Below, piece by piece: positions 8,701-17,042 of a stretch of DNA of 64,000 nucleotides. The stretch spans positions 4,032,501 through 4,096,500 of the forward strand of contig JADJXR010000001.1 in the NCBI GenBank assembly GCA_016710285.1, given 5' to 3'. Position 1 is the stretch's first letter, and each line of letters opens with the position of its first letter. The notes below the pieces were generated by a model. That model was not told the DNA's origin, searched no databases, and saw nothing but the letters and a program-made list of their open reading frames with translations. The stretch comes from Chlorobiota bacterium. GTDB taxonomy: Bacteria > Bacteroidota > Ignavibacteria > OLB7. The position numbers and the translations under genes were made by a program.

Positions 8701-9609
8701 CTACACGCTTCCCCTGTCCAACGCCATCGTCAGCAGAAGCAGTGGCAGATAGATCAGGGAGTAATGGAACACCCAGCGGGCGTTGATGTTTTGGCGGTCG
8801 AACAGAAGGCGAAGGCTTAGGATGATGAAGGCCAGCCCAAGAAACAACGCCCCCCAGAAATAGATCTTTCCGGCAATCCCAAACATTGTTGGGATAAGGC
8901 TTACCGGAAGGAGCGCGGCGGAGTACATCAAGATTTGCCGCGTGGTGCTGATGCCGTCGGGGTCCAGCACGGTCAGCATTTTGTAGCCGGCCTGCTCGTA
9001 ATCCTTGCGGTACATCCATGCCAGCGCAAGGAAGTGGGGCATCTGCCAGAAGAAGAGAATGGCGAACAGCACCCAGGCCCCGGGGTCCAGGCTGTTGGTG
9101 ACGGCGGTCCACCCCATCATTGGCGGGATTCCGCCGGGGATTGCCCCCACAATCGTGTTCAGCGTGGAAAGACGTTTCAGCGGGGTGTAGAAAAACAGGT
9201 AGGAGATCAGCGTGGCCAGCCCCAGCACCCCCGTCAGCAGATTGACGGCAAGAGCAAGGTACAGCACCCCGGCAACAGACATCACCACCCCAACCACCAA
9301 CGACTCCAACGGAGTAACCCGCCCCGACGGAAGCGGGCGCATGGCGGTGCGTTTCATCCGGTGGTCGTGCTGGCGTTCGGCGTACATATTCAAGGCCCCG
9401 CACCCGCCGCCAACAAGGAACGTCCCGGCAAGGGTGTGGAACAGCAGCCATCCATCAAGGGGTGAGGTGGCGGCAACGTAAAAACCGGCCAGCGTTGCCA
9501 TCACATTCAGCAGTGTCAGCCGCGGCTTGGTTAGCTCGAACAAATCGCCGATGCGCGCCCGCCATTGGCTGCGCTCTGCGGCAATGGCGCGGCTTCCTGA
9601 TTCGGTCAT
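8701..9609 (-). CDS. ctaB: Protoheme IX farnesyltransferase (heme O synthase)
   Basis: 302 aa, a UbiA-superfamily membrane prenyltransferase that adds a farnesyl group to heme b to give heme O. The first polyprenyl-diphosphate motif is N-M-Y-A-E-R-Q-H-D-H-R-M-K-R-T, with Glu where Asp is common. Also visible are S-Y-L-F-F-Y-T-P-L-K-R, the G-A-I-P-G-G-I-P-P-M-M-G-W loop and Y-R-K-D-Y-E-Q-A-G-Y-K-M-L. The frame is open upstream, but ATG 9609 is chosen because it overlaps the heme A synthase stop as ATGA and matches family length. Nine hydrophobic helices are expected. Confidence 0.95.
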   Translation of the reverse strand: MTESGSRAIAAERSQWRARIGDLFELTKPRLTLLNVMATLAGFYVAATSPLDGWLLFHTLAGTFLVGGGCGALNMYAERQHDHRMKRTAMRPLPSGRVTPLESLVVGVVMSVAGVLYLALAVNLLTGVLGLATLISYLFFYTPLKRLSTLNTIVGAIPGGIPPMMGWTAVTNSLDPGAWVLFAILFFWQMPHFLALAWMYRKDYEQAGYKMLTVLDPDGISTTRQILMYSAALLPVSLIPTMFGIAGKIYFWGALFLGLAFIILSLRLLFDRQNINARWVFHYSLIYLPLLLLTMALDRGSV

Positions 9610-10652
9610 GCCGCTACTCCTTCTTTGGCGTGCAGGGTCATCGTTGTTGGTTGATTGCTTGGGGCGGCCAGCCCGTGGCGCACACGCAGCGTCAGCCAGT
9701 AACTGGCGGCCAACGTTACGGCCCCGGTCACCACATGAAGCGTGGTGATCTCCGGCTGCTTCTCGGTAAGGATCGTTAAAATTCCCAGCGTTGCTTGGAT
9801 TCCCACAAGCCACAGCAGTGCCGCCGCTGGGCGGGTAAACATACGGTTATCGGGCTGCTGGCGACGCACCTTCATAAAGGTCCAGATTGCCATTGCCGTC
9901 ACCGCCACCGCGCCAAGCCGATGGAGCAGGTGGATCACTATCTGGCCCATCGTCACCTCCTGCAAGCCAATCTTATACATCAGATTCATCTTCCATAACT
10001 CTTGGTTGGCAAAGGCCAAACGCTCCTCGGTTAATGGTGGAATCCAGCTGCCGAACATCGTGGGGATGTCGGGGATCACAAGCCCGGCTTCGGAGTGGCG
10101 CATCACCGCGCCAAGAATAAGCTGGCAGAAGATGGTGATGGTGGTTGCCAGCACCACGCCACGCAGCCCAATGCCGGGGCCATCGCTGGCGCGGTTTTCC
10201 CCGTTGTTCCATTGCCGTCCGGCGGCAACGGCAATCGTCAGGACAAGGCACAGATAGATCTGGGCCAGGGTTCCGTGCGAGCTTGAGATCCACGCGGGAA
10301 GGTTGAACCAGACGGTCATCCCCCCCAGCACCCCCTGCACCAGCACCGCCACCGAACTCCAGATTGCAACGCTCCGCACCCATTTCCGCTTCTCCACCCG
10401 AAGCACCCACCACGTTAGCACAAACGTAAAAATCCCGGCAAGCGAAGCGATCATCCGGTGGGAGTGTTCCCAGAAAATCCCGCCCACCATCTGGTCCCAC
10501 GGGAAGCTGAACATAAAATGGCCGTAGGTGTTCGGCCAATCGGGAACCGACAGCCCAGAGTTCGTGCTTTTCACTTGGCCGCCGAAGAGTATCAGCAGCA
10601 CAATCCAAACCACTAAGAAGCGGGCAAACCCAGCAAGCGTAAGGCGTTTCAT
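9606..10652 (-). CDS. ctaA: Heme A synthase (COX15/CtaA)
   Basis: 348 aa with about eight membrane helices. It oxidises the C8 methyl of heme O to a formyl group, giving heme A for the aa3-type oxidase. All four heme-ligand regions are visible: W-E-H-S-H-R-M, M-R-H-S-E-A-G-L, L-L-H-R-L-G and L-H-V-V-T-G. The length fits the eukaryote/alphaproteobacterial class rather than the shorter Bacillus form. The ATG lies 25 nt downstream of a long repeat array that separates it from coxI, and its stop overlaps ctaB. Confidence 0.94.
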   Translation of the reverse strand: MKRLTLAGFARFLVVWIVLLILFGGQVKSTNSGLSVPDWPNTYGHFMFSFPWDQMVGGIFWEHSHRMIASLAGIFTFVLTWWVLRVEKRKWVRSVAIWSSVAVLVQGVLGGMTVWFNLPAWISSSHGTLAQIYLCLVLTIAVAAGRQWNNGENRASDGPGIGLRGVVLATTITIFCQLILGAVMRHSEAGLVIPDIPTMFGSWIPPLTEERLAFANQELWKMNLMYKIGLQEVTMGQIVIHLLHRLGAVAVTAMAIWTFMKVRRQQPDNRMFTRPAAALLWLVGIQATLGILTILTEKQPEITTLHVVTGAVTLAASYWLTLRVRHGLAAPSNQPTTMTLHAKEGVAA

Positions 10653-10677
10653 GTTGGTTGTCAGTAATCAGGAATAA

Positions 10678-11410
10678 GGTAGCCGAAGGTCTTTAGCCTT
10701 CGGCGGCTGGCAGGCTAAAGACCTGTTATCAATCCCGACGGAGGTCGGAGCCGCTACCCCGAGATCGCTACCGCACCGGTAGCCGAAGGTCTTTAGCCTT
10801 CGGCGATATCTGAACTCGGCTCCAACTTAATCGCGCTGGCTATGAGATCGCTACCGCACCGGTAGATACTGGGCAGGCTAAAGACCTGCCGCTACCCCGA
10901 GATCGCTACCGCACCGGTAGCCGAAGGTCTTTAGCCTTCGGCGATATCTGAACTCGGCTCCAACTTAATCGCGCTGGCTATGAGATCGCTACCGCACCGG
11001 TAGATACTGGGCAGGCTAAAGACCTGCCGCTACCCCGAGATCGCTACCGCATCGGTAGCCGAAGGTCTTTAGCCTTCGGCGGCTGGCAGGCTAAAGACCT
11101 GTTATCAATCCCGACGGAGGTCGGAGCCGCTACCCCGAGATCGCTACCGCATCGGTAGCCGAAGGTCTTTAGCCTTCGGCGGCTGGCTAAAGACCTGTTA
11201 TCAATCCCGACGGAGGTCGGAGCCGCTACCCCGAGATCGCTACCGCACCGGTAGCCGAAGGTCTTTAGCCTTCGGCGATATCTGAACTCGGCTCCAACTT
11301 AATCGCGCTGGCTATCTGGGCCCCGATAAAGATCGGAGCCGCTACCCCGAGATCGCTACCGCGCCGGTAGATACTGGGCAGGCTAAAGACCTGCCGCTAC
11401 CTCGGGGGTG
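10678..11410. repeat. Composite tandem array of palindromic repeats between ctaD and ctaA
   Basis: The 730-bp gap between coxI and ctaA is almost entirely repeats. Six copies of the 21-bp palindrome CCGAAGGTCTTTAGCCTTCGG start at 10683, 10783, 10921, 11059, 11159 and 11255. They head units of two kinds: about 100 bp (10683-10782, 11059-11158 and 11159-11254, the last with a 4-bp deletion) and 138 bp (10783-10920 and 10921-11058, differing at one base), then a partial 138-type unit. A second hairpin, GGCAGGCTAAAGACCTGCC, recurs inside the 138-bp units. Its loop (CTAAAGA) is the reverse complement of the first hairpin's loop (TCTTTAG). No open frame is supported. Confidence 0.95.
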
Positions 11411-12972
11411 CTATCACGATATTCTACCAGCCCGCCCCGTTTCCGGCTCCAGACCCAGTTGGCAACGAACAGCAGTTGCGACAATCCCAGCATCACCGCG
11501 CTCCACGTAATAAAGACGTTGATCGGCTGCAGGCCTCGCAAAAAATCATACGCCGTTGGGTCGAAAATCCTGCGGGGATGGCCGCCAATCCCCAGGATAT
11601 GCATCGGGAAAAACGTGCAGTTGAAGAAGATGAACGTCAGCCAAAAATGGGCATATCCAAGCGTTGTGTTCATGGTCCGCCCGTAAAGTTTTGGGAACCA
11701 GTAGGCAATCCCGCCAAACGTTGCGAACAGCGTCCCACCAATCAGCACGTAATGGAAATGGGCCACGATAAAGTAGGTGTCGTGGATGTACGCATCCACC
11801 GAGCTTGAGGCCATGAAAATGCCGGAAAGCCCACCAATGATGAACAGGGAAACAAACGCCAACGCGCACATCATCGGCACGGTGAAACGGATGTTCCCAC
11901 CCCACAGCGTCCCAATCCAATTCAGCGTCTTCAGGCCCGATGGGACCGCAATCACCATGGTGGCCACCATGAAGGTGGTGCCAAGCATCGGGTTCATTCC
12001 CGATTGGAACATATGGTGGCCCCACACCAAGCAGCCAAGCCCCGCCAACGCCCATGTTGAATAGACCATCCCACGGTAATTGAACACCCGCTTGCCGGAA
12101 AACACCGCCAGCAAATCGGAGACAATTCCCATTGCCGGCAGCACCAAAATATAGACCACTGGGTGGCCAAAGAACCAGAACAGATGCTGCCACAACAACG
12201 GCTGGCCCCCCCCGGGATTGTTCATCGGTTTGCCGGAAAGATAGAGGCCCTCAGGGATGAAAAACGTTGTGCCGGCAACGCGGTCGCTCAGCAACATCCC
12301 GAGGGCAACCGCCAGAACCGGAATGGCCACCAGCACCAGCAGCGCAGTGGTGAACAACGCCCACGTGGAAAGGGGCATCTGGAAGAACTCCATCCCCGGC
12401 CTGCGGTGCAGAATCACCGTGGCGGCAAGGTTAATGGCCCCAAGAATGAGCGAGACCCCCAGCAGCAGCAGGGCCGTTATCCAAAGGTTCATCCCGAACC
12501 CCGACCCGGTGAACGCAGCAAGCACCGACAGCGGCGGATACGCCGTCCACCCCGCCGATGCCGGCCCACCTTCCACAAAAAAACCAGCAATCATCATCGC
12601 CCCGGCGGGGATCATCAGCCAGAAGGCGACGGAGTTCAGCCGGGGGAACGCCGAACGCTGGGCACCGATCTGCAACGGGACCACAAGGTTCCCGAAAAAA
12701 CCAACCAGCACCGGCAGCACCGCAAAATAGACCATGAACGTGGCGTGCATGGTCATCAGCCCGTTGTAGGTGTCGGGAAGGATCACGCCATCGGGGACCA
12801 TCCCCTGCGGAAGCAGCCCCGCGCCGAACACCGCCGGCACCGATTCCCCCGGGTATCCAAGCTGCCACCGCATCAGCAACGCCAGCCACCCGCCGATAAA
12901 CAAAAACGTGAACGAGAAAAGGAGATACCGCTTGGCAATCGCCACGGAATCAGTGGAGAACAGTTGGCTCAT
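11383..12972 (-). CDS. ctaD: Cytochrome c oxidase subunit I
   Basis: 529 aa, 12 membrane helices, the heme a / heme a3-CuB catalytic subunit of an oxygen-reducing heme-copper oxidase. Heme and CuB ligands are present: M-T-M-H-A-T-F-M, F-G-H-P-V-V-Y (His and crosslinking Tyr kept), G-H-H-M-F and V-A-H-F-H-Y-V-L. The K-channel Lys is present (P-S-G-L-K). The D-channel acids are not: the usual Glu of G-H-P-E-V-Y is Val, and the Asp of I-G-A-x-D is replaced (I-G-A-Q-R). ATG 12972 overlaps the subunit II stop as ATGA; the longer upstream frame is not used. Its last codons and stop lie in the repeat array. Confidence 0.96.
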   Translation of the reverse strand: MSQLFSTDSVAIAKRYLLFSFTFLFIGGWLALLMRWQLGYPGESVPAVFGAGLLPQGMVPDGVILPDTYNGLMTMHATFMVYFAVLPVLVGFFGNLVVPLQIGAQRSAFPRLNSVAFWLMIPAGAMMIAGFFVEGGPASAGWTAYPPLSVLAAFTGSGFGMNLWITALLLLGVSLILGAINLAATVILHRRPGMEFFQMPLSTWALFTTALLVLVAIPVLAVALGMLLSDRVAGTTFFIPEGLYLSGKPMNNPGGGQPLLWQHLFWFFGHPVVYILVLPAMGIVSDLLAVFSGKRVFNYRGMVYSTWALAGLGCLVWGHHMFQSGMNPMLGTTFMVATMVIAVPSGLKTLNWIGTLWGGNIRFTVPMMCALAFVSLFIIGGLSGIFMASSSVDAYIHDTYFIVAHFHYVLIGGTLFATFGGIAYWFPKLYGRTMNTTLGYAHFWLTFIFFNCTFFPMHILGIGGHPRRIFDPTAYDFLRGLQPINVFITWSAVMLGLSQLLFVANWVWSRKRGGLVEYRDSTPEVAAGL

Positions 12973-13841
12973 GCCGGCCTCCCGCTCTGGCGTTTGGCGC
13001 GGGGAGCTTCCGTCGGGGCAATTCCCGGCAGAACGATTCCCGGCGGGGCGATCGCCGCAACCTTCCCCCGCTGCTGTTTCTGCTTCTCCTCCATTTTTTT
13101 GGAGTACCAAATATCGAAGCTGTCGGCAGGCATCACCGTCAGGATTCCGCGCATCACCCCATGCCCCAATCCGCACAGTTCGGCGCAAGCAATCTCCATC
13201 TTCCCAAGCCGCGTGGCGCGGAACCAGAAGTTGGTTTCTATCCCGGGAACAGCGTCTTGCTTGATGCGGAATTCGGGAACGAAGAAGCTGTGGATCACAT
13301 CCTGGGCCTGCAATCGGACCAACACTTGCTTCCCTACCGGGACGGAGATTTGGTTAATGGCCGTGATATCATCTGGCGTGCCGAACAACTTATCGCGCCC
13401 GGCATACCGGACATCCCATTGGAACTGGCGCGGGCGAACCTGAACCACCAAGTCGGGATTCTGCGGCTTTGCTTTCAATCCCCCCCAAACCGACTGGCTG
13501 TTGGCCGCAAGCAGAAGCAGGATCACCAGCAGAATTCCCCCCCAAATAAGCTCCAACCGAACATTGCTTGCAACGGATGATGGAACCCGCCCTTCGCGGT
13601 AACGGAACCGCCAAAGAACCACCGCCAGCGCAATCATCACCGCCACGAAGGCAGCCGCGGTGATCCAAAAAATCAGCATGAACTCCGCATCAATCTCCCC
13701 CGCCGACGTTGACGATTGCGGGGGGAACCACCAGTTGAACCCGGCGGCGCCGCTTTGGGCCAGAAGCGTGGCCCGGGCCGCAACCAACAGCACCACGGTG
13801 GCCAGAAGCAAGCGTAACTGCGCGGGATTCCTGCGGTGCAT
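12969..13841 (-). CDS. ctaC: Cytochrome c oxidase subunit II (CuA protein)
   Basis: 290 aa: signal/first hydrophobic segment, two membrane helices (about residues 55-80 and 100-120) and a periplasmic cupredoxin domain. The CuA site is complete: I-H-S-F-F-V-P-E-F upstream and C-A-E-L-C-G-L-G-H-G-V-M. The W-x-W-type electron entry region is represented by F-Q-W-D-V-R-Y. There is no CxxCH, so this is not a fused caa3 subunit and an external electron donor is needed. A Pro/Arg-rich tail of about 45 residues follows. ATG 13841 overlaps the upstream lipoprotein stop by one base. Confidence 0.95.
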   Translation of the reverse strand: MHRRNPAQLRLLLATVVLLVAARATLLAQSGAAGFNWWFPPQSSTSAGEIDAEFMLIFWITAAAFVAVMIALAVVLWRFRYREGRVPSSVASNVRLELIWGGILLVILLLLAANSQSVWGGLKAKPQNPDLVVQVRPRQFQWDVRYAGRDKLFGTPDDITAINQISVPVGKQVLVRLQAQDVIHSFFVPEFRIKQDAVPGIETNFWFRATRLGKMEIACAELCGLGHGVMRGILTVMPADSFDIWYSKKMEEKQKQQRGKVAAIAPPGIVLPGIAPTEAPRAKRQSGRPA

Positions 13842-14611
13842 CAGTGCATCGTAAAGGTGAACGATACCGGTTTGGATTCGCCGCTGGCGATGGTTACTTG
13901 GGCCGTCTGTTTCCCCAAGCGTTCGTGCCACGCGGTAAGGGTGTAGGTTCCTGGCGGGGCCTTAAAACTGAAGCTCCCATCGCTGCCGCTAACGGCGTAG
14001 AAGGGGTGGTTCAGCACGCCAGCGTAGGAGCGCATCCAGCCGTGGACATCGCAGGAGACCGGGACCATGATCTCCTCGTGGTCGAACTCCTTGATATCCG
14101 TCTGGACCTTGCCGCGGTCGGTGCCATACTGCGCAAGGTTGAACTGCTTGTTTTTGGACCCCATGGAATGGACGTTGTGGAGCGTGGGGTCGCTGTTTTT
14201 GATGACAAGTTTCTGCCCCACCATAATCCCAAACACGTGCGGGTCGTAGCGGCAGCCGTGCTGGTTCAGCACCACCGAATCTGCCGCGGGCTGATACCTT
14301 CCGCTCACCCCTTCGCTGATGTAGATGAAGGCGTTGGCCAGCTTCCCGCCGTTCACCACAACATCATCGGTTAGCCGTGGGTCCTGGGGCTGGCTTGTGT
14401 GGCAGGCTTCGTCGGCCCCCATGTCGGCAGGGGTTGGCGGCGGCGGGGTTCCTTGGAAGATCACCGTGCCGGAGATGGTCCCGGCGGTGGCGGGGTCGAA
14501 CTTCAGCAGTGGTGCGTCGGGCGTTTTCTTCTCGGTGGATTCGCCGCCGCATCCGGCAGCGATTGCCGCAAGCAGAAGCACCGAGGTAAGTGTTGCAGAT
14601 CGGTTGAGCAT
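13841..14611 (-). CDS. Cupredoxin-like lipoprotein with C-terminal carboxypeptidase-regulatory-like domain (copy 2)
   Basis: 256 aa. The signal peptide ends in a lipobox A-A-G-C. The middle domain carries a type-1-copper-like ligand set: L-H-N-V-H (about residue 143) and C-D-V-H-G-W-M, i.e. Cys-x2-His-x2-Met (about residue 187). The C-terminal part (about 205-256) has the F-K-A-P-P-G-T-Y-T-L pattern of a carboxypeptidase-regulatory-like beta-sandwich. It is a paralogue of the protein at 14946-15812 and is directly upstream of, and overlaps, the CuA subunit gene. Inference: a periplasmic copper or electron-transfer protein serving the oxidase. Copper binding is predicted only. Confidence 0.75.
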   Translation of the reverse strand: MLNRSATLTSVLLLAAIAAGCGGESTEKKTPDAPLLKFDPATAGTISGTVIFQGTPPPPTPADMGADEACHTSQPQDPRLTDDVVVNGGKLANAFIYISEGVSGRYQPAADSVVLNQHGCRYDPHVFGIMVGQKLVIKNSDPTLHNVHSMGSKNKQFNLAQYGTDRGKVQTDIKEFDHEEIMVPVSCDVHGWMRSYAGVLNHPFYAVSGSDGSFSFKAPPGTYTLTAWHERLGKQTAQVTIASGESKPVSFTFTMH

Positions 14612-14667
14612 TGGATCGGTTTGCGTGTTCGGGTTTGCGGAACCTAATTAGCTGGATTGAGGGGAAA

Positions 14668-14949
14668 TCAATGCTGACTTGGGTCATGGAATGATGTAAC
14701 GGTGCGTTCGCCCGTGGCCCGCTGCGCCGAACGGAGCACGCGGCGAATCGCGCCCCAGACGGCAACCGCAGCAATCGCCGGAACCGCAATCAACGCCAAC
14801 GTGGCGTAGGCGAACCCGTTGGCCAACCCCGGGCTGGAAGCGGCAGCATCGGCACCGCAGCCCGGGCAGGCATGGAGCGTTGCCGGAACCACCGCCAGCG
14901 AAACGAGCAGCACAACGAACAAAGCCACAATCCAGCGATGCCCGCTCAC
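14668..14949 (-). CDS. Small CPGCG membrane protein in oxidase operon
   Basis: 93 aa from a GTG start at 14949, chosen over longer frames because GGAGGTGA precedes it and it overlaps the upstream lipoprotein stop as GTGA. An N-terminal hydrophobic segment ends in L-H-A-C-P-G-C-G, a CxxC with a neighbouring His. A second membrane helix (about residues 42-65) and a basic tail follow. If the first segment is a cleaved signal, the CxxC would be at or near the mature N-terminus. No family recognised. The CxxC between two cupredoxin-like genes suggests a copper or thiol role, which is inference. Confidence 0.7.
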   Translation of the reverse strand: MSGHRWIVALFVVLLVSLAVVPATLHACPGCGADAAASSPGLANGFAYATLALIAVPAIAAVAVWGAIRRVLRSAQRATGERTVTSFHDPSQH

Positions 14950-15812
14950 GGCTTCACCTCCGGCAACGTAAAGGTTGCTTCTGCGTTTTTCCCGGGTTCC
15001 ACGGCCACCCGCTGCTGAAGCTCGGTGGGTTTGTCGTATCGGTAGCCAACCAGCCTTCCTTCCGTGTCCCGTTTTGGGCGTTGCATCACCCCGTTGTGCC
15101 ACAGGCGGAGCGTGTAGGTTCCTGGCGGAACGTCGGCAATGGAGAACGCTCCGTTGCTGTCGGTGATGGCGTAGTAAGGGTGTTGCACGCCAAGAATGTA
15201 CGCGCTCATCCAGGGGTGATAATCGCAGGTGACGGCGATAAGCCCCGGGGCTTGGGCGCGCAAAGTGTCGGTAACTCCGCTTCGCGGCTGCGTGCGATTC
15301 AGGACCATCGCGCCGTTGGCATCGCGTTCGGCGCGAACGTTGTGGGGAAGCTCATCATCGTTCCGCACCGCCACCGCCGCACCAACCGGGACCACCAGAA
15401 CGTGCGGCTGATACGTGCAGCCAACTTGAGTGATGCTGGTTCCCCCACCCCGCAGCTCCCCCATCGGTTTCCCCTGCGGGACGTTTTCCAGATAGACGAT
15501 TGCTTCGGCAACGCCGCCGCCGGGGCCAATCTTCAGCCGCTGGTTCAGCTTGGCCCCGCCGCACGATTCCTGGTCTGCCGTGGGTTCAAACTCGGGAAGA
15601 TTCGGGGGGCTTCCGCGATACAGCACCCGCCCGGCAACGCTCCCCCCATTCTCCACCCGAACCTCACGATAGGCCGTTGCAGGATTGCTCCCCCCTGCGG
15701 ATCCATTGCTTTGGTTTGCTGGCTGCGGCGCATCGTTCTGGCCGTTGCAGGCAAGCAACAGCAATGGGAGAAGAAGGGCAAAAAGGCATTGGGCAGATTG
15801 TGGGAAGCTCAT
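14946..15812 (-). CDS. Cupredoxin-like lipoprotein with C-terminal carboxypeptidase-regulatory-like domain (copy 1)
   Basis: 288 aa, first gene of the oxidase cluster. It has a signal peptide with lipobox L-L-A-C, an Asn/Ser/Pro linker, then a domain with G-C-T-Y-Q-P-H-V, P-H-N-V and C-D-Y-H-P-W-M (Cys-x2-His-x2-Met), the same order as in its paralogue at 13841-14611. A carboxypeptidase-regulatory-like domain with P-P-G-T-Y-T-L-R-L-W-H follows, longer than in the paralogue by an insert containing R-Y-D-K-P. Identity between the two is partial, so the duplication is not recent. Function unproven; copper binding or electron transfer to CuA is the favoured reading. Confidence 0.75.
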   Translation of the reverse strand: MSFPQSAQCLFALLLPLLLLACNGQNDAPQPANQSNGSAGGSNPATAYREVRVENGGSVAGRVLYRGSPPNLPEFEPTADQESCGGAKLNQRLKIGPGGGVAEAIVYLENVPQGKPMGELRGGGTSITQVGCTYQPHVLVVPVGAAVAVRNDDELPHNVRAERDANGAMVLNRTQPRSGVTDTLRAQAPGLIAVTCDYHPWMSAYILGVQHPYYAITDSNGAFSIADVPPGTYTLRLWHNGVMQRPKRDTEGRLVGYRYDKPTELQQRVAVEPGKNAEATFTLPEVKP

Positions 15813-15919
15813 CGGCAGGTAGAATGATCCTTTGGCTGGGAACGCGGCAAGAAATTAGGGAAAACCGCCAGCGAACGTTGCACCGATCCGTTACGCCGCC
15901 GCCGAAACGGGCCAAACGG

Positions 15920-15952
15920 TTTGGAAGGGGATGTTTCCACGGTGTACTTTTG
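15920..15952 (+). promoter_or_regulatory. Candidate promoter for pfkB-hutI
   Basis: TTTG at 15920-15923 and a perfect TACTTTTG at 15945-15952 (followed by C) are spaced by 21 bases. This predicts a leader of about 140 nt before the kinase ATG. Confidence 0.5.
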
Positions 15953-16100
15953 CGCCGCGCTTTGGCGGGGTGCCGGGGAACAATGCCGCCCACACTATGC
16001 CTTGCTTCCCCCCCCACCCGAAGCTGCCGCCGCCCGCGACACCCGCACGCATGGCGCGCAGAACGCACAACTTCTTTATCCTTCACACAGCAGAGCAACC

Positions 16101-17042
16101 ATGAATCTTTGCGTTATCGGAACGCTTGCCTACGACTCCATCGAAACTCCATTCGGACGCGCTGATGACGCGCTTGGGGGGTCGGCAACGTATATCGCCA
16201 CTTCCGCCAGCTACTTCACCCAGCCGATTGGGGTCGTCGGGATCGTTGGCGATGACTTCTCGCCAGAAGCCCTTGCGTTCCTTCAATCACGCGGGGTTGA
16301 CACCTCCGGAGTGGTGGTGAAAGAAGGGGGGAAAACCTTCCGGTGGAGCGGACGCTACCACTACGACCTGAACCAGCGCGACACCCTTGAGACGCAACTG
16401 AACGTGCTGCTGGACTTCGACCCCGTGATCCCCGAAGCCTTGCGCGATGCGGAGTTTGTCTGTTTGGGAAACTTCGACCCTACGCTGCAAGGGAAGGTCC
16501 TGGACCAGATGCGCGCCCCAAAGTTCATCGTCTGCGACACCATGAATTTCTGGATTGAAGGGGCGTTGGAGGAAGTGAAAAAAGTGCTGGCGCGGGTGGA
16601 TTGCCTTATCATCAACGACAGCGAAGCCCGCCTGCTTAGCCACCACCCCAACCTGATCCGCTCCGCACGAATCATCATGGAGATGGGGCCGCGGGTGCTG
16701 ATTATCAAAAAAGGGGAGCATGGCGCGTTGCTGTTTATCGAGAACGAGATGTTCAGCGCGCCGGCCTATCCGCTGGAAGAATTGTACGACCCAACCGGGG
16801 CCGGGGACACCTTTGCCGGAGGGTTTATCGGCTACTTGGCACGAGCCGGGGCAATCACCGAAGCAACGCTGCGCCGCGCCGTGATTTACGGCAGCGCAAT
16901 GGCCAGCTTCTGCGTCCAGCAATTTTCGCTGGATGCCATCAAGGACCTTTCCAACGAGGAAATTCAGCAGCGGGCGGCGGCATTCCGCGCCATTGCTGAG
17001 TTCGATTTAGACGAAGTGGAGCTTGACGATGCTGCTGTTTGA
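16101..17042 (+). CDS. PfkB-family carbohydrate/nucleoside kinase
   Basis: 313 aa, ribokinase-like fold. The N-terminal substrate region has G-G-S-A-T-Y-I-A (the GG motif near residue 30). The ATP/anion-hole signature is D-P-T-G-A-G-D-T-F-A-G-G-F (about residue 235), with the catalytic Asp inside G-A-G-D. The substrate cannot be inferred; members phosphorylate sugars, nucleosides or aminoimidazole riboside. The frame is open upstream, but the ATG at 16101 starts the conserved first strand. It overlaps hutI by 14 nt, so the two are translationally coupled. Confidence 0.88.
   Translation: MNLCVIGTLAYDSIETPFGRADDALGGSATYIATSASYFTQPIGVVGIVGDDFSPEALAFLQSRGVDTSGVVVKEGGKTFRWSGRYHYDLNQRDTLETQLNVLLDFDPVIPEALRDAEFVCLGNFDPTLQGKVLDQMRAPKFIVCDTMNFWIEGALEEVKKVLARVDCLIINDSEARLLSHHPNLIRSARIIMEMGPRVLIIKKGEHGALLFIENEMFSAPAYPLEELYDPTGAGDTFAGGFIGYLARAGAITEATLRRAVIYGSAMASFCVQQFSLDAIKDLSNEEIQQRAAAFRAIAEFDLDEVELDDAAV

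Noticed and set aside
8036..9451. 471-codon minus-strand frame overlapping ctaB, ctaE and SCO
   Set aside because: Out-of-frame shadow; the three real genes in the other frame have strong family motifs.
10678..11410. CRISPR array
   Set aside because: Repeats are palindromic tandem units of 100 and 138 bp with nearly identical spacers, and no cas genes are present; this is a tandem duplication, not unique spacers.
12163..13443. 426-codon plus-strand frame antisense to coxI/coxII
   Set aside because: Shadow of two unambiguous oxidase genes.
13841..15812. Reading the two lipoproteins as nitrous-oxide or nitrite reductase components
   Set aside because: They lack multicopper or heme motifs; only a single mononuclear-type ligand set is visible.
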